From contig NZ_SKCI01000002.1 of assembly GCF_005434965.1 (NCBI RefSeq), positions 740,001 to 804,000 of the forward strand: a DNA stretch of 64,000 nt, given 5' to 3'. Numbering within the stretch: position 1 is the stretch's first letter; each line of letters opens with the position of its first letter. This DNA is from Marimonas lutisalis (lineage in GTDB: Bacteria; Pseudomonadota; Alphaproteobacteria; Rhodobacterales; Rhodobacteraceae). The notes beneath the pieces were generated by a model. The model was not told the DNA's origin. It did not search any database and saw only the letters and a program-made list of their open reading frames with translations. Positions 34,308 through 41,788 of the stretch are shown piece after piece. A program made the position numbers and the translations under genes.

Positions 34308-35204
34308 ATGAACTGGATTGCCCTTTCCATTGCCGCCGCCGCGTTCCAGACGCTGCGCTTCATGCTGCAGAAACATCTGAGCATGGGCACGCTGAGCGCG
34401 GGTGGAGCGACGCTGGCGCGGTTTTTCTACTCGGCGCCTTTCGTGGTGACGCTGGCGGTGGTTTACGCAACGGCCAGCGGGGCGGGCTGGACGGGGCTGG
34501 GCCCGCGGTTCTGGGCCTATGCGCTGACCGGGGGGCTGACACAGATCCTGGCGACGTGGTGCGTGGTGGCGCTTTTCGCGCATCGCAATTTCGCTGTCGG
34601 CATCACCTTCAAGAAAACCGAGGTGGTGCAGACCGCGATGGTGGGGCTGGTGCTGCTGGGCGACCGGGTGTCGGCCATCGGCATGGGGGCGATCGTGCTG
34701 GGGCTGGTCGGTGTGCTGGTGCTGTCGGAGGCGCCGGGCGGCAAGGGCGGATGGGCGCGGCTTTTCAACCGGGCGGCGGGGCTGGGCCTGCTTTCCGGGG
34801 CGTTCTTTGCCGTGTCGGCGGTAACCTACCGCGGGGCCACGCTGGAGGTGGCAAGCGACGATCCGTTCCTGCGCGCGGTGATCGCGCTGGCGGCGGTCAC
34901 GTTGAGCCAGACCATCGGGCTTTCGGCCTGGCTGGCCTGGCGCGAAAAGGGGGAGTTGCGCCGGGTGATCGCGGCGCGGCGCACTGCGGTCTGGATGGGA
35001 CTGACGGGCATGGCCGGATCGCTGTGCTGGTTCACCGCCTTCACGTTGCAGAACGCGGCCTACGTCTTTGCCGTCGGGCAGATCGAGGTGATCTTCTCGA
35101 TCTTCGCGTCGGTGCTGTTTTTCGGCGAGACGATCACGCGGCGCGAATACGCCGGGATCGGGTTCCTGACGGCGAGCATCCTGGTGCTGGTGCTGTTCGG
35201 CTAG
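34308..35204 (+). CDS. EamA/DMT family transporter
   Basis: 298 residues with ten hydrophobic segments and two EamA repeats. The second half ends in YVFAVGQIEVIFSIFASVLFFGETITRREYAGIGFLTASILVLVLFG, matching EamA. No substrate can be deduced. It starts 19 bases after the desaturase stop, so it likely shares its transcript. Confidence 0.88.
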   Translation: MNWIALSIAAAAFQTLRFMLQKHLSMGTLSAGGATLARFFYSAPFVVTLAVVYATASGAGWTGLGPRFWAYALTGGLTQILATWCVVALFAHRNFAVGITFKKTEVVQTAMVGLVLLGDRVSAIGMGAIVLGLVGVLVLSEAPGGKGGWARLFNRAAGLGLLSGAFFAVSAVTYRGATLEVASDDPFLRAVIALAAVTLSQTIGLSAWLAWREKGELRRVIAARRTAVWMGLTGMAGSLCWFTAFTLQNAAYVFAVGQIEVIFSIFASVLFFGETITRREYAGIGFLTASILVLVLFG

Positions 35205-35221
35205 GGGCAGGGCGCCACGCC

Positions 35222-35959
35222 TCAGTCGTGGCGGATTTCCTTGCCCGACATCGGCCCCTTGCCCTTGAGGCGCAGAAAGAGGCTTTCCTCGGTTCCGTTG
35301 TGAAAGAACGGCACGTTGTTGGGCGGCGAGAGGTCATGCGCGCGCGCCGCGACCTCGGCAAGGACCACCTCGGTGATGAAGGGCAGGTCGAAGTGGCGGA
35401 CCTTTTCCAGCGGAATCCATTGCAGGTGTGAAAGTTCATCCTGTGCGCCGGCGAAATCGTCGAGATCGTTGGCGATCTCGCTGGCGTCGACCAGAAAGAA
35501 ACGCGCATCGAAACGCCGCGGGCGGCCGGGCGGCGTGATGGCGCGGAAGACGAATTGCAGCGGGTGCGCATCGGGGACATAGCCCGCGGCGGCGAAATCG
35601 GCCCAGTCGGCGGGCGGTTCGATTTCCCATTCGCCCTTCTGGCCGAGGATCAGGCCGGTTTCCTCCCACAGCTCGCGGATCGCGGCGGTGGCCAGGGCAT
35701 GGGTGTAATCTTCGGCTGAATCTTCAAGCAGGCGGTCACGGCAGACCTGCGGCATGCGCCGCGCCAGCGGCACGCCGGCATCGTCGGGATCGACCGCGCC
35801 GCCGGGAAAGACGAACTTGTTTGGCATGAACGCGGCGCTGGCGCCGCGCTGGCCCATCAGCACGCGGGGTTCATCCATGCGGTCGCGCAGGACGATCACC
35901 GTGGCGGCGTTGCGAATGGCTGTCTTGTCCACCTTTTGCGGCGGTGTCTGGCTGCTCAT
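35222..35959 (-). CDS. Nudix hydrolase, long form
   Basis: 245 residues. The Nudix fold contains VFPGGAVDPDD and AIRELWEETGLILG; the insertion between the first Gly region and the REXXEE box is longer than usual, typical for NUDT19-like or CoA-pyrophosphatase-like proteins. EEFXGX is seen as RELWEETG. Substrate unknown. It is upstream of no gene in its operon and converges with the EamA gene. Confidence 0.88.
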   Translation of the reverse strand: MSSQTPPQKVDKTAIRNAATVIVLRDRMDEPRVLMGQRGASAAFMPNKFVFPGGAVDPDDAGVPLARRMPQVCRDRLLEDSAEDYTHALATAAIRELWEETGLILGQKGEWEIEPPADWADFAAAGYVPDAHPLQFVFRAITPPGRPRRFDARFFLVDASEIANDLDDFAGAQDELSHLQWIPLEKVRHFDLPFITEVVLAEVAARAHDLSPPNNVPFFHNGTEESLFLRLKGKGPMSGKEIRHD

Positions 35960-35986
35960 CTGGCCTCGCTTCCTTGCGGCGCGGGC

Positions 35987-36388
35987 TCAGTCCTCGTTTC
36001 CGAAGCCGTGCATCTGCCGGGCCCACTGGAACCCGACCACCGCGCCTTTCAGTCTGGGCAGAAGGTATAGCGAGAGCGTGACACATCCAATAGCGAAGAT
36101 GGTGAAAAGCACCAGAGGTTCGGGCCGCCATGTCACGAAGACCACGTGCAGGAGCGGCGCCATCAGGTGGCCGACAATCAGGATGGTCAGATAGGCCGGG
36201 CCGTCATCGGCGCGATGGTGGTGCAGTTCTTCGCGGCACACCGTGCATTCGTCGCGCACCTTGAGATAGCCCTTGAGAAGGGGGCCCGAACCGCAATTCG
36301 GACAGCGCCGACGCCAGCCGTTGCGCAGGGCCGGGCCGAGCGGGCGGTCTTCGGTGTCGTGTTCGTGGGTGGCGGTTTGATCGGTCAT
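35987..36388 (-). CDS. DUF983 family protein
   Basis: 133 residues from ATG 36388. CPNCGSGPLL and ECTVCREEL form a zinc-ribbon-like pair, followed by two membrane helices (about 68-90, 95-115). This is the DUF983 signature. The function is unknown. Its stop lies 28 bases before the Nudix start on the same strand, so the two may be co-transcribed. Confidence 0.9.
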   Translation of the reverse strand: MTDQTATHEHDTEDRPLGPALRNGWRRRCPNCGSGPLLKGYLKVRDECTVCREELHHHRADDGPAYLTILIVGHLMAPLLHVVFVTWRPEPLVLFTIFAIGCVTLSLYLLPRLKGAVVGFQWARQMHGFGNED

Positions 36389-36616
36389 GTGTGTCCTCGC
36401 GCTTAAGCGCTGAAACTGGGGGAAAAGCCCGGCCAATTAAAGGAGGCGCATTGTCCTTGCGGCGGGATGTCGCGCAGCGCGGGCGGGGGTGCGCAAGTTT
36501 TTTCGGCAAACTGGCGACGGAAAGAGCGGTCTGCGCCGTGAAAGATATGAACCCGGGCAGGAAGGTCCGGGGCGAAGGACGGACAGTTCACCCAATTGAA
36601 CAAGCGGAGACGCAAC

Positions 36617-37186
36617 ATGAAACGTAGCTATATCATCACCGGTCTGACGATCCTGAGCCTGACGGCAGGTGCCGGGGCGGCACTGGCCTTTGCCAAGCAT
36701 GGCGAGCGCCACATGCGCGGCGGCCATGCTGGCGGGATGCACATGATGGAAAATTTCGCCGACGCAGATGCCGATGGCGATGGCAAGGTGACGCAGGAGG
36801 AAATGAAGGCCTATGCCAAGGCCCGTTTTGACGCCGCGGATACCGATGGCAATGGCAAGCTGTCGGCCGACGAGATGAAGGCCGCCGCCGAGAAACGCGC
36901 CGAAGAGGCCCGCCAGCGCCGGTTCGAGCGTATGGCCACGCGGATGATCGAGCGCATGGACGACGACGGCGACTGCGAAATTTCGTTCGAGGAAATGCCC
37001 GGCCAGCAGACCGGCATGGAGCGCATGTTCGACCGGCTGGATGCCGATGGCGACGGGGCGATCTCGGAAGAGGAGATGGCCAAGATGCGTGAGCGGATGC
37101 GCGATGGCGGCAAGGGCGGTTATGGCGAACGTCGCCATCACGGCCACGGCGACGGGCATGGCTATCGCCGTGGCGATCGTGACTGA
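36617..37186 (+). CDS. EF-hand calcium-binding protein, exported
   Basis: 189 residues from ATG 36617. A signal peptide (1-27) ends at ALA; the mature protein has EF-hand loops DADGDGKVTQEE, DTDGNGKLSADE, DDDGDCEISFEE and DADGDGAISEEE, so four. Histidine-rich ends (HMRGGHAGGMHMM; RRHHGHGDGHGY) could bind metals such as nickel, copper or zinc. It precedes an ECF sigma factor/metal sensor operon by 94 bp and is probably a target or partner of it. Confidence 0.88.
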   Translation: MKRSYIITGLTILSLTAGAGAALAFAKHGERHMRGGHAGGMHMMENFADADADGDGKVTQEEMKAYAKARFDAADTDGNGKLSADEMKAAAEKRAEEARQRRFERMATRMIERMDDDGDCEISFEEMPGQQTGMERMFDRLDADGDGAISEEEMAKMRERMRDGGKGGYGERRHHGHGDGHGYRRGDRD

Positions 37187-37280
37187 GACCGCGTGATGCG
37201 CGGGCCGGGGCGGAGACATGCCGCCCCGGCCGGCACCGCCTGTTGCGCGGTGCAGGGGAAGGGGTTAGGCCGGCAGGGTG

Positions 37281-37874
37281 ATGCAGCAGATGGCCTTGGA
37301 CGATTCAGGAGAGCTCTCTGACGAGGCGCTCATGGTCCTTTTCGCCAATGGCGACGAGGCGGCGGCGCGCATCCTGACCACGCGGCTGACGCCGGTGGTG
37401 ATGGCCCATGCCTATCGCCTGCTGGGCGACCGCACCGAGGCCGAGGACATCGCGCAGGAGGCGATGCTGCGGCTGTGGAAGATCGCTGGGGACTGGCGGC
37501 AGGGCGAGGCAAAGGTGACGACGTGGCTCTACCGTGTGGTGGCCAACCTGAGCACCGACCGGCTGCGCCGGCGCGGGCGCAACGGCCCGCCGCTGGACGA
37601 GGTGCCCGAGCCGCGCGACGAGGCGGAAGGCCCGGCCGAGCGGATGCAGACCCAGGCGCGGGCCGAGGCGCTGCAGGCGGCGCTGAACGCATTGCCCGAG
37701 CGGCAGCGCCAGGCCGTGGTGCTGCGGCATATCGAGGGGCTGGGCAATCCGGAGATTGCCGGGATCATGGAGATCAGCACCGAGGCGGTGGAGAGTTTGA
37801 CCGCGCGGGGGAAACGGGCGCTGGGCGCGGCATTGGCCGCGCGGCGCGAGGAATTGGGGTATGGCGATGACTGA
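37281..37874 (+). CDS. ECF-type RNA polymerase sigma factor
   Basis: 197 residues from ATG 37281 (a GTG three bases upstream is possible). Region 2: AYRLLGDRTEAEDIAQEAMLRLWKIA and WLYRVVANLSTDRLRRR; region 4: LPERQRQAVVLRHIEGLGNPEIAGIMEISTEAVESLTARGKRAL. The following genes encode a one-helix protein and a periplasmic sensor, the CnrH-CnrY-CnrX type order. It overlaps the next gene's start. Confidence 0.9.
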   Translation: MQQMALDDSGELSDEALMVLFANGDEAAARILTTRLTPVVMAHAYRLLGDRTEAEDIAQEAMLRLWKIAGDWRQGEAKVTTWLYRVVANLSTDRLRRRGRNGPPLDEVPEPRDEAEGPAERMQTQARAEALQAALNALPERQRQAVVLRHIEGLGNPEIAGIMEISTEAVESLTARGKRALGAALAARREELGYGDD

Positions 37875-38256
37875 TACGGATCGCGAAACGGATGACATGC
37901 TGGAGAGCCTGTTCGAGGCGGCCCGTGCGGCGCCGGAGCCCGCCGACGCAGCGCTGATGGCGCGGGTGCTGGCGGATGCCCGGGCGGTGCAGGCGGAGAC
38001 CGGGCCAACGGCGCTGCCCCGCCGTGGACCGGGGCTTTGGGCGATGCTGGGCGGATGGCCCGCGATGGGCGGTCTGGCCACGGCGACGGTTGCCGGGCTC
38101 TGGCTGGGCTTTACCCCGGCGCTGGGCGTGGGCACGGCCGTGAGCGGATTGATCACGGCGAGCCCGGGCGACGTGCTGTCGCTGATGGATGTGAGCGAGG
38201 GGTTCGGGCTCGACATGGATGAGACGGGGCTGGCAACCGAGGAGGATGCGGGATGA
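37867..38256 (+). CDS. Putative anti-sigma factor, single-pass membrane protein
   Basis: 129 residues from ATG 37867, within the sigma gene's end (ATG 37861 is the alternative). A cytoplasmic N-terminal helix region (DMLESLFEAARAAPEPADAALMARVLADARAV) is followed by one membrane segment (about 65-95) and a short acidic tail. No zinc-binding motif. Position and topology fit a CnrY-like membrane anti-sigma, but no homology is claimed. Confidence 0.6.
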   Translation: MTDTDRETDDMLESLFEAARAAPEPADAALMARVLADARAVQAETGPTALPRRGPGLWAMLGGWPAMGGLATATVAGLWLGFTPALGVGTAVSGLITASPGDVLSLMDVSEGFGLDMDETGLATEEDAG

Positions 38257-38762
38257 GCGAGACCAGGCAAGACACTCCGAAAATGGGCCGCGGCGTCCGG
38301 GTTCTGCTGTTCGCGTCGCTGGCGGTGAACCTGCTGGTGGCCGGGCTGGTTGTCGGGGCCGTGGTGTCGCACCGGACGGGCGACAGCCACCGCCCGCCGC
38401 GCATCGACCAGGTGGGCGGGCCGATGGCCCGCGCGCTGAGCCGCGAGGACCGGCGCGCCCTGGGCCGCGAGATGCGCGGGGCCTATCGGGACAGGCGTGG
38501 CACACGGGCCGAGATCCGGGCCGAGTTCGACAAGATGATCGCGGCGCTGGAGGCGAGCCCCTATGATTCCGCGGTGGTGCGCGAGAGCCTGGAGCGGCAG
38601 ATGCAGGGCATAGAGCAGGGGGCGCAACTGGGCTTCGACCTTCTGTTGCAGCGTCTGGACGCGATGAGCGACGCCGAGCGCGCCGCCTATGCCGCGCGGC
38701 TGCGCGAGGAACTGACCCGCAAGCGCCGCCCCGAAGGGCGCCGCAAACCGCACTGGCATTGA
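38253..38762 (+). CDS. Periplasmic heavy-metal sensor (CnrX/Spy-like)
   Basis: 169 residues. One membrane anchor (about 17-38), then an all-helical periplasmic domain with RALSREDRRALGREMRGAYRDRR and FDKMIAALEASPYDSAVVRESLERQMQGI, like the heavy-metal resistance/CnrX fold. Ends in KPHWH. In CnrYXH, metal binding to CnrX releases CnrH. It overlaps the anti-sigma stop by 4 bases. Confidence 0.8.
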   Translation: MSETRQDTPKMGRGVRVLLFASLAVNLLVAGLVVGAVVSHRTGDSHRPPRIDQVGGPMARALSREDRRALGREMRGAYRDRRGTRAEIRAEFDKMIAALEASPYDSAVVRESLERQMQGIEQGAQLGFDLLLQRLDAMSDAERAAYAARLREELTRKRRPEGRRKPHWH

Positions 38763-38773
38763 GTGGGGCCTGT

Positions 38774-40189
38774 TCAGGCCGCCGGCCGGCGGGTGCACAG
38801 GGTGACCTGATTGCGGCCATGCGATTTCGCCGCGTAAAGCGCGCGGTCAGCGCGATCCAGCATCGCCTCGGGCGCCATCGGATCGGGATGGGCGCGGGCC
38901 ATGCCCGGTGCCGGGGCATCCGAAGCAAGCGTCACGCCGATACTGGCCGTGATGCGGATCGGCCGGGGCTGGCCGGGCAGGTCGAACCCGGTTGCCGCGA
39001 GTCTTCTGCACAACCGCTGCGCGGCCATATGCGCGGCATGCCGCCCGGTATCGGGCATGGCGATCAGGAATTCCTCGCCGCCGAGCCGCGCGACCAGATC
39101 CTCTTCGCGCATCGCGTCGCGCAACACCGTGGCGACACGGGCGAGGACCGCATCGCCCGCGGCATGGCCGAACCTGTCGTTGATCAGCTTGAAATGGTCG
39201 AGATCGACAACCATGACGGCATAGTCACGGCCGGTTTCGGCGGCCTGGTCGGCCAGCCGTGCCAGCCGGGGCATGGCATAGCGGCGATTGTAGAGCCCGG
39301 TCAGGGGATCGGTCACTGCGGCGCGCAGGCCGTCGCGCATCGAGGCGCGCAGGCTGTCGATCCGCCGTTTGCGCAGCACCTGGCGGCGCAGCCGCAGCGC
39401 CAACTCGCGGGTGTTCGAGCCGTCGCCCATCACCTCGATCGCGCCGCGGTCCAGCGCTTCGGCGCCGAGCCGGGCGTCCGCGCCGGACAGGGCAACGATG
39501 ATCCCGGCCTCGCGCGTGCCGGGCTGCGAGGTGAGATCGGCCAGCAGGCGCAGGCCGGCGCCGGGCGCATCGATGCCGAGCTCGAGCGCGATGGCATCCG
39601 GTCGAAGACCCTGGCCCAGCCGCGCGATCACCTGGTCGCAGGCGACGGGGACGAGACGGTCCTGCAGCATCGGGGCCAGGGCCCCGGCCCATCGGCCGGC
39701 GCTGTCGGCGCTGCCGGATACCAGCATCACCGTGCCCGGGCTGTCGAACCTCTCACCCGCCTCGGCCAGGCCGAGCACACGGCGTGCACCTTCGCGCAGG
39801 CGTAGCTCCTCGGTGGTTTCGCGCTGGCGCAGCAGGGCGCGCAGCCGGGCCAGCAGCAGGTCATCGGAGAGCGGTTTGACCAGGACGTCATCGACGCCCG
39901 CGGCCAGAAGCGACAGGCGGCTCGCCCTGTCAGGGTCGGAGGTGACGACAAGAACCGGTGTCTGGGCCAGGTCGGGATCATCGCGCAGGGCCTTGACCAG
40001 CGCCGCAAGCGGCATGTCGCCGAGCCGCGCAGGTGTCAGGATAATGTCGGGCCGTGCCGCGCGCGCGGCGGTCAGACCGTCCTGCGCGCTGCTGGCCTGC
40101 ACGACCCGGTAACAGGCCGCCGCCAGCTTGACCTTGAGCATCACGCGGTTCGTGGCGATGTCGTCGATGATGAGGACCTTGCCGGGCAC
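38774..40189 (-). CDS. pleD: PleD-like REC-REC-GGDEF diguanylate cyclase
   Basis: 471 residues. REC1 (1-120) and a degenerate REC2 (about 145-270) precede GGDEF (about 290-460). The active site is LGGEEF, with product-inhibition site REED five residues upstream. In REC1 the acidic pair Asp9-Asp10 and Lys (VKP) are present, but the acceptor position corresponding to PleD Asp53 is Pro53 (DIILTPARL). It makes c-di-GMP; control by phosphorylation of REC1 is doubtful. It converges with the metal-sensor gene. Confidence 0.88.
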   Translation of the reverse strand: MPGKVLIIDDIATNRVMLKVKLAAACYRVVQASSAQDGLTAARAARPDIILTPARLGDMPLAALVKALRDDPDLAQTPVLVVTSDPDRASRLSLLAAGVDDVLVKPLSDDLLLARLRALLRQRETTEELRLREGARRVLGLAEAGERFDSPGTVMLVSGSADSAGRWAGALAPMLQDRLVPVACDQVIARLGQGLRPDAIALELGIDAPGAGLRLLADLTSQPGTREAGIIVALSGADARLGAEALDRGAIEVMGDGSNTRELALRLRRQVLRKRRIDSLRASMRDGLRAAVTDPLTGLYNRRYAMPRLARLADQAAETGRDYAVMVVDLDHFKLINDRFGHAAGDAVLARVATVLRDAMREEDLVARLGGEEFLIAMPDTGRHAAHMAAQRLCRRLAATGFDLPGQPRPIRITASIGVTLASDAPAPGMARAHPDPMAPEAMLDRADRALYAAKSHGRNQVTLCTRRPAA

Positions 40190-40272
40190 AGAAGACCTTT
40201 CGAACTTGTGTCTTGTATCGGGTCGATCCTTTCCCCACAGTGGTTAAGAAATCCTTTCCAAGGTTGGTAAAA

Positions 40273-40557
40273 ATGTCGATGTCGCAGGAATCCGCCGAAA
40301 CGATCGCGCTGCAGGCGCTGGCCTGGCTGGCCGCGAATGACGATCTGTTGCCGGTTTTCCTCGGCTCGACCGGAACGGTTGCCGACGAGTTGCGGGACCG
40401 GGCGCAGGATGCCGATTTCCTGGGTTCGATCCTGGATTTTCTGCTGATGGACGATGCCTGGGTGGTGGCGTTCTGCGATACCGCGGGGCTGAGCTATGAC
40501 AAGCCGATGCTGGCGCGCGCGGTTCTGCCGGGCGGCAAGCAGATGTACTGGACCTGA
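40273..40557 (+). CDS. DUF3572 family protein
   Basis: 94 residues from ATG 40273 (ATG 40279 is also possible); AAGGTTGG lies upstream. QESAETIALQALAWLAANDDLLPVFL and FLGSILDFLLMDDAWVVAFC are the DUF3572 hallmarks. Alphaproteobacterial, all-helical and of unknown function. It is divergent from pleD and 15 bases ahead of the HAD gene, as often seen. Confidence 0.9.
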   Translation: MSMSQESAETIALQALAWLAANDDLLPVFLGSTGTVADELRDRAQDADFLGSILDFLLMDDAWVVAFCDTAGLSYDKPMLARAVLPGGKQMYWT

Positions 40558-40572
40558 GACGGGCAAGCGGTG

Positions 40573-41304
40573 ATGGTATCCGACAGAAGCCTGCGCCTCG
40601 ATGGTATCGTCTTCGACAAGGACGGGACGCTTTTCGATTTCGCCGCCACTTGGGAGGCCTGGGCCAAGGCGTTCCTCGACCGGGTGTGCGACGGCGCCCG
40701 GGACCGGGCCATGGACCTGGGCCGGCTGGTGGGATTCGACTATGAAATGCAGTGCTTTGCCCCCGACAGCGTGGTGATCGCCGGCACCCCGGAGGAAGCC
40801 GCCCGCGCGCTTCTGCCGGGGCTGCCGGGCATGGACCTTGCGACGCTGATCGGCATCCTGAACGAAGAAGCCGCGCGCGCGCCGCAATCCGAGGCGGTGC
40901 CTCTGCGGCCTTTCCTGCAGGGGCTGCGCGATGCGGGCCTGCGTCTCGGGGTGGCAACCAACGACGCCGAGGCCCCGGCGCGCTCGCATCTCGACAGCGC
41001 GGGCGTGTCGGGGTTCTTCGATTTCATCGCGGGCTTCGACAGCGGCCATGGCGGCAAGCCCGCCCCCGGCCAGCTGCTGGCGTTTCTGGAGGCGACCGGC
41101 ACCGCGCCCGACCGGGTGGCGATGGTGGGCGACAGCGCGCATGACCTCGTGGCGGGGCGGGCGGCGGGGATGCAGACGATCGGGGTGCTGACCGGCATGG
41201 CCGAGGCGGCCGACCTTGTGGCGCTCGCGGATGTCGTGCTGCCCGATATCGGGCATATCCCGGCCTGGCTGGGCCTTGCGGCGGGCACCGTCCCGGCGGC
41301 TTAA
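40573..41304 (+). CDS. HAD-superfamily phosphatase (phosphoglycolate phosphatase-like)
   Basis: 243 residues from ATG 40573. Motif I FDKDGTLFDF, motif II TND (GVATND), motif III Lys in GKPAPG, motif IV MVGDSAHDLVAG. The cap is alpha-helical (C1). Phosphoglycolate or a sugar phosphate is a usual substrate of such proteins; not determined here. Followed by a 485-base gene-free stretch. Confidence 0.9.
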   Translation: MVSDRSLRLDGIVFDKDGTLFDFAATWEAWAKAFLDRVCDGARDRAMDLGRLVGFDYEMQCFAPDSVVIAGTPEEAARALLPGLPGMDLATLIGILNEEAARAPQSEAVPLRPFLQGLRDAGLRLGVATNDAEAPARSHLDSAGVSGFFDFIAGFDSGHGGKPAPGQLLAFLEATGTAPDRVAMVGDSAHDLVAGRAAGMQTIGVLTGMAEAADLVALADVVLPDIGHIPAWLGLAAGTVPAA

Positions 41305-41515
41305 CGCAGCCGCGGCGCGGCGAAAGCCTGGGGGTGATCCGCGGCTGACATCCGGCTGACATGTGTGCACCGCCGCAGCGCGGCAAATCTTTACGGTGTC
41401 TTTAGTTAACCGCGCGTGCGGTAGGCCGCCCCCCGCACACGGCCCGCCCGCCCACCCCGTGCGCCGGGGGGCTTGGCGCGCCATGGCAAATGGCGCGCGC
41501 GTAGTGAGGGCGGAG

Positions 41516-41587
41516 TTTGAGTATTTGGACCAAGAAAGAGCGAAGCATCGGGCGGTCCCATCTCTCTTTCTTGGCAAAAAAACTCAA
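41516..41587. repeat. Dispersed element copies g1 and g2, head-to-head
   Basis: TTTGAGTATTTGG then ACCAAGAAAGAG (41516-41540) and, after 21 bases, CTCTCTTTCTTGGC then AAAAAAACTCAA (41562-41587). The two copies are reverse complements and could fold into one long imperfect hairpin. It is the only paired case in the window. Confidence 0.6.
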
Positions 41588-41591
41588 TGGC

Positions 41592-41607
41592 CCGACCGAT
41601 CGGTCGG
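41592..41607. promoter_or_regulatory. Perfect 16-base palindrome before mttB
   Basis: CCGACCGATCGGTCGG. Its form is like operators of TetR-family repressors, but no TetR gene is adjacent. It could also be part of a terminator of the HAD gene. Confidence 0.4.
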
Positions 41608-41698
41608 CGGCACGGTGGAGGATCAGGCAGGCGGATGATGGCCCCGCCGCGACGCGTGGAACACGCGGTGCAAAACCTCGGGTGATGATAGCGGTCCT

Positions 41699-41713
41699 TG
41701 TCAGAATCCGACA
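41699..41713. promoter_or_regulatory. TGTC-N7-GACA dyad upstream of mttB
   Basis: TGTCAGAATCCGACA: 12 of 14 positions are symmetric. It is 76 bases before the mttB ATG, a usual operator or activator distance. Confidence 0.4.
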
Positions 41714-41788
41714 GAACCCGTCGCGGATGGGAAGGCGAAGGTGGGCGACAGGCCCTTTGATCGGCCCAGGCGATCAGGGAGAGACTCC

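Larger units (their letters stand above)
41305..41788. other. Gene-free region upstream of mttB, rich in dyads
   Basis: No credible gene. Contents: the repeat string CGGCTGACATCCGGCTG (41342-41358, also at 6209); hairpin GCGCGCCAT/ATGGCGCGC (41476-41484, 41490-41498); two opposed dispersed elements (41516-41540 and 41562-41587); a 16-base palindrome CCGACCGATCGGTCGG (41592-41607); and a TGTC-N7-GACA dyad (41699-41713). The last two lie at the mttB side and are candidate operators. Confidence 0.6.
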
